A stretch of 64,000 nucleotides of DNA from contig NZ_JALPZO010000123.1 in the NCBI RefSeq assembly GCF_023507745.1, forward strand, positions 62,001 through 126,000, read 5' to 3'. Shown piece by piece: positions 1 to 9,276 of the stretch. The notes below the pieces were generated by a model. It did no database searches. It had not been told where the DNA came from and was given only the letters and a program-made list of their open reading frames with translations. This DNA is from Vreelandella olivaria (GTDB lineage: Bacteria; Pseudomonadota; Gammaproteobacteria; Pseudomonadales; Halomonadaceae). A program made the position numbers and the translations under genes. Numbering within the stretch: position 1 is the stretch's first letter; each line of letters begins with the position of its first letter.

Positions 1-9
1 ACGGCGACA

Positions 10-2019
10 ATGACGGCGCGTTGGAAATCACTGCCCTTGAGGCTACGTCTCTTTCTCTCATTTGGAACAGTTTTGGCATTGATCATGCTGTTGGCGCTCT
101 CCCTGCAAACCCGGTCCCATAGCCAGGCACGCTTGGAGCACCTGTTAAACGATGAGTTGCCTGCCCAGGTAGAGAGCCTGACCGCACGCCTGAATCTTCG
201 CTTAAGCCCTGCCCTGGCCCTTTCTGGGCATCTCGCTAACAGCTACTTCATTGAACAGTGGGTGCAGGAAGGCCTGCCAGAGGCACAACAACCGGATATT
301 ACGCTTTACCTTTCCCGGCTAATGGCACAGTTGGATACCGAACTGCTTTTTATTACCGCTCAATACCAAGGGCGGGGCTATTACTTTCAGTATCGGGACG
401 GTGAACTGATACAACGCACACTCCAAGACCCCGGCAGCGAAGATGACTGGTACTACACCTTTACTGATAGCAATGCTACCTATAACTTAAACTTAGATAG
501 CGACACCTTTTCTCCCGATGATACCTTTGTTTTTCTGAATTTTCGCAGCGATGCCGAAGCACCCAACAGTCGCCCCCTGGTCGTGGCCGGTGCGGGACTT
601 GAGCTTTCTCACATAATCCAACCGATTGAGGATTTTCGCCTGGGCGCCACGGGCAGTGCAGCACTTCTTAACGAGCAGGGTGAGCTACTGGTACGCAGCA
701 ACAACGAAGTTGCCGCGATTCGCGAAGTTGCAGACGAGCTGTTACCAAACAACGGTAAGCCACACGTACAAGAGGTAAACCATAACAACCAGGCGTTTCT
801 GGTGACGAGCCTCTGGGTTCCAGAGATCCAACGCTACCTCGTGGTTGAGGTTTCAAAAACGGATTACCTGGCTTCCATTCGTGAACGGTTCATGGCTTCG
901 ATTGGCTTAGGCCTGCTGATTTTGTTGGCTGGTCTGGCCATTCTGTACCCTTTAACCGGTAGTTTAATTCGTCCTTTAAAGCGCTTTCAGCGCCAGCTAA
1001 AAGAGATTACCCATAGTTTGGATCTATCCCGTCGGGTTGAAACCGATGATCGGGCAGAACTAGGTGATTTAGCTGATCAAACCAATAAATTACTGACCCG
1101 GCTCTCCCAAGCCATTATGGCGGTTTCCACTAATGCGCTTTCACTCACCAAGGTTGCCAATCGTCTGGCGCATACGGCAGGGCTATCCGGCGTACAAGGT
1201 GGGGACATTAGCCACGAGGCCAACCAGACCATGGCAGCCGCAGTGGAGGAGATGGCCTCCTCTGTGGCCGAGATCACCTCCACGATGGAAGAACTTTCCA
1301 CCTCGTCCACGCAAATAGCTGACCACTCCCAGTCAGTGGTTGAAGTGGCCAACCAGACACTTGAACGTAGCCGCAAAGGCAGTACGGCTATGCAACTTCT
1401 GCAGTCAAAAATGCAGGACATCCGCAGCGATAGCGAACAAAGCCTTGCGGAAATTATGACACTCGGCACGAAATCGAAGCAGATCAGCAAAGTCATGGAG
1501 CTTATCAACACACTCGCCGCCCAGACGAAGTTAATCGCCTTTAACGCGGCGCTGGAAGCTTCAAGCGCAGGCGAGTCGGGTCGTCGCTTTTCAGTCGTCG
1601 CCAATGAGATTCGTCGCTTGGCGGATAGCGTTACCGACTCAACCCAGGAGATCGAAGGGCATACAGATGAGATTCAAAATGCCATTAACCGTTTAGTGGT
1701 GGCATCTGAAAAAGGGGCATCCTCCATTGAGCAGGGGGTTGAGGCCAGTATGAACACAGCACAGGATCTGGAAGCTTTATTGAAAGCAGCCAGCCAAACC
1801 AGTAGTGCTGCCCAGCAGATATCGCTTTCGACACAGCAACAAAAAACAGCCAGTAACCAGGTTGTTATTGCGCTGCGCGATATTGATACGGCCAGTAGTC
1901 GCAATGCGCAATCGGTGCGCAGTATCACGGAGATCAGCCAGGAAATGGTTAAGATGTCCGCAGAGCTAAACGCATTGGTACAGGAGTTCACTCTGGTGCA
2001 GCAACACGCTGATCAATAA
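10..2019 (+). CDS. Methyl-accepting chemotaxis protein (Wsp-like receptor)
   Basis: Inner-membrane receptor that feeds the CheA-type kinase encoded four genes downstream. The 669-residue product has a first membrane segment at about residues 12-30 and a large periplasmic sensor region of the PDC/Cache kind (inferred from length and position). A second membrane segment lies at about 294-316, followed by a HAMP linker and a long helical signalling domain. The hairpin tip at about 505-530 reads QTKLIAFNAALEAS, a variant of the usual QTNLLALNAAIEAA. Only nine bases precede the ATG and that frame stays open, so a more upstream start is possible, but the membrane segment just after this Met supports it. 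It is first in a tight co-directional operon; cheB starts 22 bases after its stop. The ligand cannot be told. Confidence 0.9.
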   Translation: MTARWKSLPLRLRLFLSFGTVLALIMLLALSLQTRSHSQARLEHLLNDELPAQVESLTARLNLRLSPALALSGHLANSYFIEQWVQEGLPEAQQPDITLYLSRLMAQLDTELLFITAQYQGRGYYFQYRDGELIQRTLQDPGSEDDWYYTFTDSNATYNLNLDSDTFSPDDTFVFLNFRSDAEAPNSRPLVVAGAGLELSHIIQPIEDFRLGATGSAALLNEQGELLVRSNNEVAAIREVADELLPNNGKPHVQEVNHNNQAFLVTSLWVPEIQRYLVVEVSKTDYLASIRERFMASIGLGLLILLAGLAILYPLTGSLIRPLKRFQRQLKEITHSLDLSRRVETDDRAELGDLADQTNKLLTRLSQAIMAVSTNALSLTKVANRLAHTAGLSGVQGGDISHEANQTMAAAVEEMASSVAEITSTMEELSTSSTQIADHSQSVVEVANQTLERSRKGSTAMQLLQSKMQDIRSDSEQSLAEIMTLGTKSKQISKVMELINTLAAQTKLIAFNAALEASSAGESGRRFSVVANEIRRLADSVTDSTQEIEGHTDEIQNAINRLVVASEKGASSIEQGVEASMNTAQDLEALLKAASQTSSAAQQISLSTQQQKTASNQVVIALRDIDTASSRNAQSVRSITEISQEMVKMSAELNALVQEFTLVQQHADQ

Positions 2020-2041
2020 CGACCATCGTAAGGATGTTTGA

Positions 2042-3109
2042 ATGAGTGCAATTCGGGTTTTAATGGCGGACGACAGCCAATTGGCTCGCGATGTGCTGCG
2101 CGACATTCTTACCCGGGATGGCGATATTGAGATTGTGGGTGAAGCAACCAATGGAAGCGAGGCCGTCGAGCTTGCCCGCCGTTTATCGCCCCAGCTAATT
2201 ACTATGGATCTCAATATGCCGGTGATGGATGGACTAAGTGCCATCGAGGAGATCATGCACACCAAGGGTGTACCTATTTTGGTGGTTAGTGACCGTTCCG
2301 ACGCTGAAACGGCTTATCAAGCACTTGAAGTGGGAGCGCTTGAGGTAATGCCCAAACCCACCCTGGTTGAGGAGGACGCCGAGCACTTATTGGCGCGGGT
2401 GCGTCTTCTGTCCGGGGTGGCCGTGATTACGCGGCTGCGCCGCCGTCTGGCGGCAACACGTCTTATCGTGCCCGTGATACCTGCCCCCGTGATACATCGC
2501 GCGTCAACAAAAGCTGCACGCCCCATTATCGCTATTGCCTGCTCAACCGGCGGGCCGCAAGCACTGGCACGTATTTTGAGCAAATTGCCAGCCAGCTTTG
2601 CAGTTCCTATTGTGATTTCTCAGCATATTAGTCATGGTTTTATTGACGGCATGGCGCACTGGCTGGCATCGCTATGTTCCTTACCGGTCAGCGTTGCCAA
2701 AAATGGGGAGCGTCTTAAGCCAGGCTGTATCTACCTGTCTCCCTCGGAAAGTAATCTTCGCGTGACCACTTACCACCGCTTCCAGCTCCAGCCAAGCCCA
2801 GCTAATGCGCTATATCATCCCAGTTGCGATGCGCTGCTAAGTAGCGTTGCAGATGTTTATGGTGCTGATGCCATAGGCGTTATTTTAACCGGTATGGGCC
2901 GTGATGGCGTTCAAGGCATGCGTGCGATTCATCTGGCAGGGGGCACCACATTCGCCCAGGACGAAGCAAGTTCGGTGATCTATGGCATGAACCAGGAAGC
3001 CGTCAATGCAGGCGTGGTCAGACATATTGTCCCTCTTGATGACCTGACAGAAAGACTACTGAGGGAGACGCGCGGCCGCGCCTTCTCCTCCTGGCCGGAA
3101 TTACTATGA
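2042..3109 (+). CDS. cheB: CheB-type receptor methylesterase response regulator
   Basis: Removes methyl groups from receptor glutamates when phosphorylated by the CheA partner, giving adaptation. The 355 residues hold an N-terminal receiver with phospho-acceptor Asp56 (in ITMDLNMP) and Lys105, then a methylesterase domain from about 163. The catalytic triad is visible: Ser168 in ACSTGGP, His195 in SQHISHG and Asp288 in GMGRDGV. Length matches the family. The stop overlaps the next gene by four bases (ATGA), which suggests translational coupling to cheR. In this cluster it corresponds to WspF of Pseudomonas. Identification is firm; the assignment to a Wsp-type rather than flagellar pathway is inference from neighbours. 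Confidence 0.93.
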   Translation: MSAIRVLMADDSQLARDVLRDILTRDGDIEIVGEATNGSEAVELARRLSPQLITMDLNMPVMDGLSAIEEIMHTKGVPILVVSDRSDAETAYQALEVGALEVMPKPTLVEEDAEHLLARVRLLSGVAVITRLRRRLAATRLIVPVIPAPVIHRASTKAARPIIAIACSTGGPQALARILSKLPASFAVPIVISQHISHGFIDGMAHWLASLCSLPVSVAKNGERLKPGCIYLSPSESNLRVTTYHRFQLQPSPANALYHPSCDALLSSVADVYGADAIGVILTGMGRDGVQGMRAIHLAGGTTFAQDEASSVIYGMNQEAVNAGVVRHIVPLDDLTERLLRETRGRAFSSWPELL

Positions 3110-4470
3110 GCACGCTTAACCCTTTCAAAACGCTGGTGCGCCAGCGCTGCGGCCTGCATTTAGAGGGTTTGGCGGAAACACGCTTAGTCAAGGCACTGGA
3201 GTCTCTCTATGAGATGACAGGACTGACCACCCCCCAGGCACTCATCTCACGCTTATCACTCGACAACGACTTGTTTGACCATCTCATTAGCCAACTGACG
3301 GTTAATGAAACCTATTTTTATCGTGAGCCTGAAGCACTTACCTGGTTAACGAATATCTATTTGCCCCAGCGCCTTGCCGAAAAAGGCCGTCCACTACATA
3401 TTTTTAGTGCTGGCTGCTCATCAGGTGAAGAGCCTTATAGTGTCGGCATGGCCCTGCTAGAACGCTACGGTGAACAAGCAACACAACTCTTTAGCATCAC
3501 CGGAGGCGATGTAGACCAGCAAGTGCTTGGTAAAGCACAAATGGGGGTCTATAGCGGCATGTCCTTTCGGGCGCTACACCCATTGCTGAAGAGTCGTTAC
3601 TTTAGTCCTGAAGGAGGCAGGTTCAAGCTAAAGGAGCCACTTAGGCAGTGGGTCAATTTTAATCTTTTTAATTTATTAGGGCCGATTGAACACACCATTG
3701 GCGGCCCCTTTGACGTCATCTTATTTCGTAATGTATCCATCTATTTTGACGAAGTCACCCGGCGTGCCATTCAGCAACGCTTAAGCCAGCTACTCGCTGA
3801 GGATGGTGTGTTGCTGTGCGGTGTAACAGAAACCCTGGGCAATGACCTGGGTGTACTGGAGTTGGCCGAAACACAAGGCGTGTTTTATTTCCATCGCCCT
3901 AAGGCTCGACAGCGGCCACCTGAAGAAGCCAACGCCCTGCCTGACATTCCCCCCGTTGCGCCAACCACCACCTTGACTACCAGCCGCCCTGGTACTCACA
4001 CATCCAGTCAGCCGTTAATGACGGAGCTTCCTGGGGAGCACTTTAATGATGCGTTGCATAAAGCGCATACGCTACTCAACCAAAACGCCTTTGACGAAGC
4101 CGAGCTGCTTTTAGAACAGTTACTCACCCAGCAGCCATGGAGTGTCGATGCGTTACTGCTGTCAGGCTTAGTCGCGCGCTGGCAACAAGATGCCCAGCTC
4201 TCTTACGAATACTTTAAGCGCGCCATCTACGTTGCCCCCGAGTGCTGGCCAGCACACTTCTATCAAGCCGAGCTGTTTCGCCTGGGGGAGTTGCCTGATG
4301 CACCGGTTCAGCGCCAGCGCGGGTATAGCGCTGTTATCAGAGTGTTAGAGGCCTTGCCAAACGCTAAAGGCGCATTACAGGCGATTTCCTCTCCGATTCC
4401 GCCAGGAGACGCACTGTTTTTAGCTAAACGCCACCTCGAAACGCTACCAGCCACACAGGGAGCGGGCTAA
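3106..4470 (+). CDS. cheR: CheR-type receptor methyltransferase with TPR tail
   Basis: S-adenosylmethionine-dependent methyltransferase that methylates receptor glutamates, opposing CheB. The 454 residues begin with a CheR N-terminal helical domain. The SAM-binding motif SAGCSSGEEPYS lies at about 101-112, and the catalytic domain runs to about 265. After a Pro/Thr-rich linker (about 268-305), the last 150 residues form helical repeats of the TPR kind. A CheR with C-terminal TPRs is typical of WspC and of other alternative-function chemosensory systems rather than flagellar CheR. It overlaps cheB by four bases and cheA by one base (TAATG), so expression is coupled. Confidence 0.92.
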   Translation: MSTLNPFKTLVRQRCGLHLEGLAETRLVKALESLYEMTGLTTPQALISRLSLDNDLFDHLISQLTVNETYFYREPEALTWLTNIYLPQRLAEKGRPLHIFSAGCSSGEEPYSVGMALLERYGEQATQLFSITGGDVDQQVLGKAQMGVYSGMSFRALHPLLKSRYFSPEGGRFKLKEPLRQWVNFNLFNLLGPIEHTIGGPFDVILFRNVSIYFDEVTRRAIQQRLSQLLAEDGVLLCGVTETLGNDLGVLELAETQGVFYFHRPKARQRPPEEANALPDIPPVAPTTTLTTSRPGTHTSSQPLMTELPGEHFNDALHKAHTLLNQNAFDEAELLLEQLLTQQPWSVDALLLSGLVARWQQDAQLSYEYFKRAIYVAPECWPAHFYQAELFRLGELPDAPVQRQRGYSAVIRVLEALPNAKGALQAISSPIPPGDALFLAKRHLETLPATQGAG

Positions 4471-6626
4471 TGGCACTGGATATACGACGCTTTATTCAGC
4501 GGTTTATTGAAGAAGCTGCTGATCACCTGCCCCACCTGCGGGGGGGTGTTGAAGCCTTGGAGCAGGGCGATACCAACCCGGAACGAGTCAATGAACTGTT
4601 TCGTGCGGCCCATACGCTCAAAGGCTCTTCGCGTATGCTGAAACTGGTGCCCATTGCCACCGTCGCCCACAGCACGGAAGAACTGCTAAGTGCCTTGCGT
4701 GATGGTACTCAGACCGCAACACCCAACGTGATAAGCCTGCTTCACCAAGCGATCGATGCACTCGCCGGTCTTGTCAACCTACTTGCCCAAGGCACACCAC
4801 CAGCCGAACTTCCTGACACCGATCTTGAGCTTTGCCAAGCGCTGGAATCTGCTGCGGCGGGAGTTCCTCCGCCCTCTTCAACAATGCCCTCCGCACCAGG
4901 GGATTCGTCATTTGAAACGGGCACCTCCATCAGCCCTGCCCCCGAGACCACAGCTAAACATCCACCTTCGGTTGAAAACAAGCCGCCCTTAAACGAACTT
5001 CGCTTAAGCGATACAGTGCGGGTCCGGCTGGACCGTCTCGACGATGTGATACGCCTGATGGGGGAAGTACTCTCGGGCCATCATCATCTGCACACGTTAG
5101 TGGAGCACGCCCACTTGTTGGGATCCTTGCTACCGGCGGAGCAGCAAGCCCCCATTACCGCCTTTAGCCGTGAATTGAAGGACAGTGTGCTTGCCCACGA
5201 CGCGTTAATGAGTGACCTGCACGACCGGGCGCTGCAGATGCGTATGCTCCCCCTTAGCGTCGTGTTTGATCCGCTTGCACAAATGGTTCGAGACCTGGGC
5301 CTCTCGCTGGGCAAGCAGGTTAATTGCCGGGTTGTCGGTAGCGAAATCGAGCTTGACCGGCAGATGATCGACCACCTGTCAGATCCACTTATCCATCTGC
5401 TGCGTAACGCCCTGGACCACGGATTGGAAACCCCCGAAGAGCGTCAGGCATCAGGAAAACCGCCGCGAGGGCAACTGACCCTGGAAGCCTGGCAAGACGG
5501 TGGCTGGGTGGTCATTGAAATGCGCGATGATGGCGCAGGCATTGCAGTAGACACGGTACGTCAAAAGGCGGTCGCCAAAAGCCTGCTGAGTGAAGAGCAG
5601 CTACTCACGCTGAGTGACCAGGAAACCCTGGAGCTGATTTTCCTGCCGGGGTTCTCAACCAAAACAATGATTACCGACCTTTCTGGTCGCGGTGTGGGTA
5701 TGGATGTTGTTAAACGCACTGTTGTCGATGAGTTAAGCGGTGATCTGCATATCTCCAGCGAAGAGGGTAAAGGCACCACCTTTACATTGCGCATGCCGCT
5801 TTCGCTGGCCATGATGCGCGTACTGTTGGTTCAGGTCGGCCAGATCACTCTGGGGGTCACGGCACCCTATGTGGCAGAGCTGGTTGAGCGCTCGCCCAGC
5901 AACTTTATCGATGCAGCCGGACAGACGACGCTTATCTTGCGTAATGAGTTTGTGCCAGTGCTATCGCTGGCGGATTTGTTGGAGCTACCTAAAACCGAGC
6001 ACCCTGCTGACGACGTATTGCTGCTTGTTGTCCACCAGCGCCACCAAAAGCTGGCGCTGATAGTTGATGCCCTGGTAGACGAGCGGGACATGGTCATCAA
6101 ACCGCTTCCCTCTCACCTGCGCCACCAGCCGTTGGTATCCGGCATGGTATCCCATGGCCGCAATTCGCTGGTCAGCTTATTGCACGTTCCAGCGCTGCTT
6201 GAACGCTCTCGCCGGAAAACCCAGCTGGATAGCGCCACCGCTCACTCCAATGCATCCCACACCCATCGCATCCTGGTAGTGGATGACTCCCTCAATACCC
6301 GAGAGATTGTAAAAGACGTGCTGGAAGCCTGGGGATATCAGGTAACACTGGCGGAAAATGGCCGGGATGGGCTTAATAAGGCACTAGCAGAACCTTTCGA
6401 TGCGGTACTGACTGATGTTGAAATGCCCATTATGGACGGTTTTGCGCTCACAGCCAGTCTGCGCGAGAATGACCTTTATCGCCATAAGCCAATTATTATT
6501 ATCACCTCGCGGGAAAAAGAGGTTGACCGCCGCCGCGGCATCGAAGTAGGCGCTGATGCCTACATCGTTAAAGGCAGCTTTGATCAAAATAATTTGGTAG
6601 ATACGCTGAAGGCTTTACTAGGCTAA
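4470..6626 (+). CDS. cheA: CheA-type hybrid histidine kinase with C-terminal receiver
   Basis: Central kinase of the cluster. The 718 residues contain an N-terminal Hpt domain with phosphorylatable His48 in AAHTLKGSS, and a Pro/Ser-rich linker (about 130-175). Next comes a dimerisation and ATPase region with the N box LLRNALDHGLE near 313 and the G1 box DDGAGIA. A CheW-like domain (about 450-580) and a receiver with acceptor Asp near 649 (LTDVEMP) complete it. A CheA fused to a receiver matches WspE. There is no separate P2 domain of the E. coli kind. It lies directly after cheR and four bases before the next open frame. Likely phospho-targets are its own receiver, CheB, the small REC protein and the GGDEF protein downstream. 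Confidence 0.93.
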   Translation: MALDIRRFIQRFIEEAADHLPHLRGGVEALEQGDTNPERVNELFRAAHTLKGSSRMLKLVPIATVAHSTEELLSALRDGTQTATPNVISLLHQAIDALAGLVNLLAQGTPPAELPDTDLELCQALESAAAGVPPPSSTMPSAPGDSSFETGTSISPAPETTAKHPPSVENKPPLNELRLSDTVRVRLDRLDDVIRLMGEVLSGHHHLHTLVEHAHLLGSLLPAEQQAPITAFSRELKDSVLAHDALMSDLHDRALQMRMLPLSVVFDPLAQMVRDLGLSLGKQVNCRVVGSEIELDRQMIDHLSDPLIHLLRNALDHGLETPEERQASGKPPRGQLTLEAWQDGGWVVIEMRDDGAGIAVDTVRQKAVAKSLLSEEQLLTLSDQETLELIFLPGFSTKTMITDLSGRGVGMDVVKRTVVDELSGDLHISSEEGKGTTFTLRMPLSLAMMRVLLVQVGQITLGVTAPYVAELVERSPSNFIDAAGQTTLILRNEFVPVLSLADLLELPKTEHPADDVLLLVVHQRHQKLALIVDALVDERDMVIKPLPSHLRHQPLVSGMVSHGRNSLVSLLHVPALLERSRRKTQLDSATAHSNASHTHRILVVDDSLNTREIVKDVLEAWGYQVTLAENGRDGLNKALAEPFDAVLTDVEMPIMDGFALTASLRENDLYRHKPIIIITSREKEVDRRRGIEVGADAYIVKGSFDQNNLVDTLKALLG

Positions 6627-6654
6627 GCGAATGCCTGTAACAATGAGGTTCCCC

Positions 6655-7011
6655 ATGCGAATATTGGTCGTAGACGACGACCCCCTGGCCGGAGAAATGA
6701 CAGCGGCGCTGCTTGAATTTCAGGGTCACACGCCTGTCCTGGCAAATGATGCCATGGAGGCTATTAACCAGCTTGACAACCTTGAGGACATCGCGCTCAT
6801 CATTAGCGATATGCATATGCCGCTTATCAATGGAGTGGAATTACTGGAAATGCTACGTGAACAAGGGATCATACTGCCTTTTATCCTGCTTACCGGCGAT
6901 ACTTCGCATTCAGCGCTGAAGCAGATGCCAGGCCTAAGTGCCTGCCTGCAAAAGGATGCAGAGTTGGAACACACCCTGGGGCAAGCTGTTAAACAAGCAC
7001 TTAATGGCTAA
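6655..7011 (+). CDS. Single-domain response regulator (CheY-like)
   Basis: A stand-alone receiver of 118 residues, beginning MRILVVDDDPLAGEM with the acidic pocket DDD and the acceptor Asp in LIISDMHMPL. Two earlier in-frame ATGs exist at 6631 and 6643. The ATG at 6655 is preferred because a GAGG ribosome site lies six bases upstream and because receivers usually start with this strand. The expected Lys near the end is present in QKDAELEH, although the usual KP pair is missing. It lies between the hybrid kinase and the diguanylate cyclase. It may act as a phosphate sink or carrier, but no output can be read from the sequence. Confidence 0.85.
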   Translation: MRILVVDDDPLAGEMTAALLEFQGHTPVLANDAMEAINQLDNLEDIALIISDMHMPLINGVELLEMLREQGIILPFILLTGDTSHSALKQMPGLSACLQKDAELEHTLGQAVKQALNG

Positions 7012-7064
7012 TACTATGCTCTCTCTTTCCATTGTATCGCTTGCCAACCTGCACAGGTCGCCTG

Positions 7065-8762
7065 ATGTCACCCCCTGCTTCCACGTTGCACGATAAGCTT
7101 AACCAACTTCGACAACGGTTTATTGACCAGTTGCCGGCACGCTTACAGCAAGCCGCCACCCTGTGGCAACAGAGCCGTGCATCAGCCCCGGCGGAAGCAC
7201 GTCTGGCACCAGAATTACACCGCTTTTTCCATAGTTTAAAAGGCACGGGACGTTCCTTGGGTTTTGAACGAATCGCCATGCTGGCCGACCAAGGAGAAGA
7301 AGCACTCACAGCAGCAACCGCTCCTCATGACCTTGAGCACACCATTCCCTGGCTACTTCAGCAACTCGGCGAAGAACAGCAACGCTTGCAGTCCCAACCA
7401 GGCCAGCGAAAAGCACTGGCCACGCTCAATAGCGTGGAGTTTTCATCCAACTCCACCCAGGTTCGCAATAAACGCCAACGACTCATTTACCTGTGCGACG
7501 ATGAGCCTGACCAGGTTAGCCAGTTGCTGCATCACTTGCGCTGTTTCGGGCATGAAGTCATCCATTTTGAAGACACTGATGCATTTTTTAACGCCGTGCT
7601 TACCCGTCGTCCTGATGCCATCATTATGGATGTACAGTTTCCCCAGGGAAATACCGCAGGCACCGAGACCCTTACCAGTCTGAACAAGCTGACAGGCGAA
7701 CGGTTATCTTCCATTGTGCTGTCTGCCCATGGTGATTTTTACTCCCGCCTGAGTGCAGTACGTGCTGGGTGTAACGGCTACTTTACCAAACCGGTTAAAC
7801 CACTGGACCTGTTACTGGCTGTGGATGAACTCACCGCACCGCCTGATGATGAGCCGCTGCGTGTATTGATCGTGGATGACGAACCTGATATTGCCACCTA
7901 CCATGCACTACTGCTTGAAGAGGCTGGCATGGTGGTACATCAGGTGAATCATCCGGCAGATGCACTGCGTGCACTTGACCGCTTTAGCCCCGACTTACTC
8001 CTGGTGGATGTCTACATGCCGGTGTGCTCTGGGGAGGAGCTGGCTAACATTATTCGCCAGCAGCCAGAATACGTGGGCCTGCCAATTATCTATTTATCCA
8101 GCGAGACTGACAGCCAAAAGCAGCTCTCGGCCATGACAGCAGGCGTCGAAGCATTTATTACCAAACCGGTGATTCCAGAAGAACTTGTATCTGCGGTCAG
8201 ACTGCGGGCTGAACGCTTGCGCTTACTACGTTCATTGATGACCCGTGACAGTATGACCGGGCTGTTCAACCATAGCACCACGACCGATTTAATCGGCAAA
8301 ACCCTGTCCCAGGCACACCGTGATAACAGCCAGCACGCCATGGCGATGATTGATATTGATCACTTCAAAGAAGTCAATGACACCCATGGCCATCTGGCCG
8401 GGGACCAGGTGATTATCACCTTGGCAAGACTACTTAAAACCCGCCTGAGAGCATCCGATATTATCGGTCGCTACGGCGGGGAAGAGTTCGTTGTACTATT
8501 GAAGGGGATAAACGCTGAGCGAGCGGCAGAACTCATTGATGAGCTGCGTAACGACTTTGAGCTGGTTGATTTTCATGCTGGAGGCGAGTGCTTTAACTGC
8601 ACCTTTAGCGCGGGGATCAGCAGCTTTCCCGACTCCCCCTCCACTGAGGCACTGCGCTTAAATGCTGACCAAGCGCTTTACCTTGCCAAACACCAGGGTC
8701 GCAATAAGGTCGCTATCAGCACGGAGCCGGAGTATGACCGACACCAAACATCACACCAATGA
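7065..8762 (+). CDS. Hpt-REC-REC-GGDEF diguanylate cyclase (WspR-like output)
   Basis: Likely output enzyme of the chemosensory cluster, making cyclic di-GMP from two GTP. The 565-residue product starts with an Hpt domain (phospho-His about 56 in FHSLKGTG). Two receivers follow, the first with acceptor Asp in IIMDVQFP and the second beginning VLIVDDEPD with Asp in LLLVDVYMP. It ends in a GGDEF domain whose active loop is GGEEF (about 471-475). An RASD sequence just before the loop is a plausible inhibitory I-site. The start at ATG 7065 has AGG seven bases upstream; an upstream TTG at 7032 lacks such a site. WspR has only one receiver and no Hpt, so this is an enlarged version of that output. 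Confidence 0.9.
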   Translation: MSPPASTLHDKLNQLRQRFIDQLPARLQQAATLWQQSRASAPAEARLAPELHRFFHSLKGTGRSLGFERIAMLADQGEEALTAATAPHDLEHTIPWLLQQLGEEQQRLQSQPGQRKALATLNSVEFSSNSTQVRNKRQRLIYLCDDEPDQVSQLLHHLRCFGHEVIHFEDTDAFFNAVLTRRPDAIIMDVQFPQGNTAGTETLTSLNKLTGERLSSIVLSAHGDFYSRLSAVRAGCNGYFTKPVKPLDLLLAVDELTAPPDDEPLRVLIVDDEPDIATYHALLLEEAGMVVHQVNHPADALRALDRFSPDLLLVDVYMPVCSGEELANIIRQQPEYVGLPIIYLSSETDSQKQLSAMTAGVEAFITKPVIPEELVSAVRLRAERLRLLRSLMTRDSMTGLFNHSTTTDLIGKTLSQAHRDNSQHAMAMIDIDHFKEVNDTHGHLAGDQVIITLARLLKTRLRASDIIGRYGGEEFVVLLKGINAERAAELIDELRNDFELVDFHAGGECFNCTFSAGISSFPDSPSTEALRLNADQALYLAKHQGRNKVAISTEPEYDRHQTSHQ

Positions 8763-9273
8763 GCCCCAACGTGTGGTACTTGAGGAGGCGCTGGAGCATA
8801 ACGCTGTCGACCACACTATCGTTGACGTGGATGAGCCCTGCCAACAGCTGGTGTTGTTTCGTTTGGCAGGGCAGCGATTCGCTCTGCCTGGCAAGGCGGT
8901 TAAGGAAATTTTAAGTGGCGACCAGCCGGTTTATTTTGTACCGGGGCTGCCTCCATCGACTGAAGGCGTTATCCACCTGCGTGGCAAGGTTGAATCCCTG
9001 ATCACCTTGCAACCGCTGCTGGGACTACCCACCAGCGACCAGCGTGGCATGATTTTACTGGTGTCTGCGGGAGGTATTCGCAGCGGAGTACGCATTGAAC
9101 ATTTGGATGATGTTTGCGATGTTCCCCTTAGCTCACTCAAGCCCGCCCCGGAAACTCTGCCCAGTGAGCTACGCCCTTATGTCAGCGCACTCTGGCAACC
9201 GGACGAGAGCACCGCTACCGCGCTGCTTGATGCAGACGCCCTATTTAGCGCCTATCAGCAGGGTCTGGGCTAA
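8734..9273 (+). CDS. cheW: CheW-like coupling protein
   Basis: Scaffold that links receptor tips to the CheA-type kinase. The chosen ATG at 8734 (MTDTKHHTNEPQ) has GGAG seven bases upstream and lies inside the end of the cyclase gene (29-base overlap). A frame open from 8662 is considered a false extension. The protein has about 179 residues. The CheW fold starts near residue 30 (LVLFRLAGQRFALPGKAVKEIL) and includes GVIHLRGKVESLITLQPLLG, the classic CheW strand pattern. It is probably equivalent to WspB or WspD. The N-terminal 28 residues are acidic and likely flexible. Confidence 0.88.
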   Translation: MTDTKHHTNEPQRVVLEEALEHNAVDHTIVDVDEPCQQLVLFRLAGQRFALPGKAVKEILSGDQPVYFVPGLPPSTEGVIHLRGKVESLITLQPLLGLPTSDQRGMILLVSAGGIRSGVRIEHLDDVCDVPLSSLKPAPETLPSELRPYVSALWQPDESTATALLDADALFSAYQQGLG

Positions 9274-9276
9274 GTC

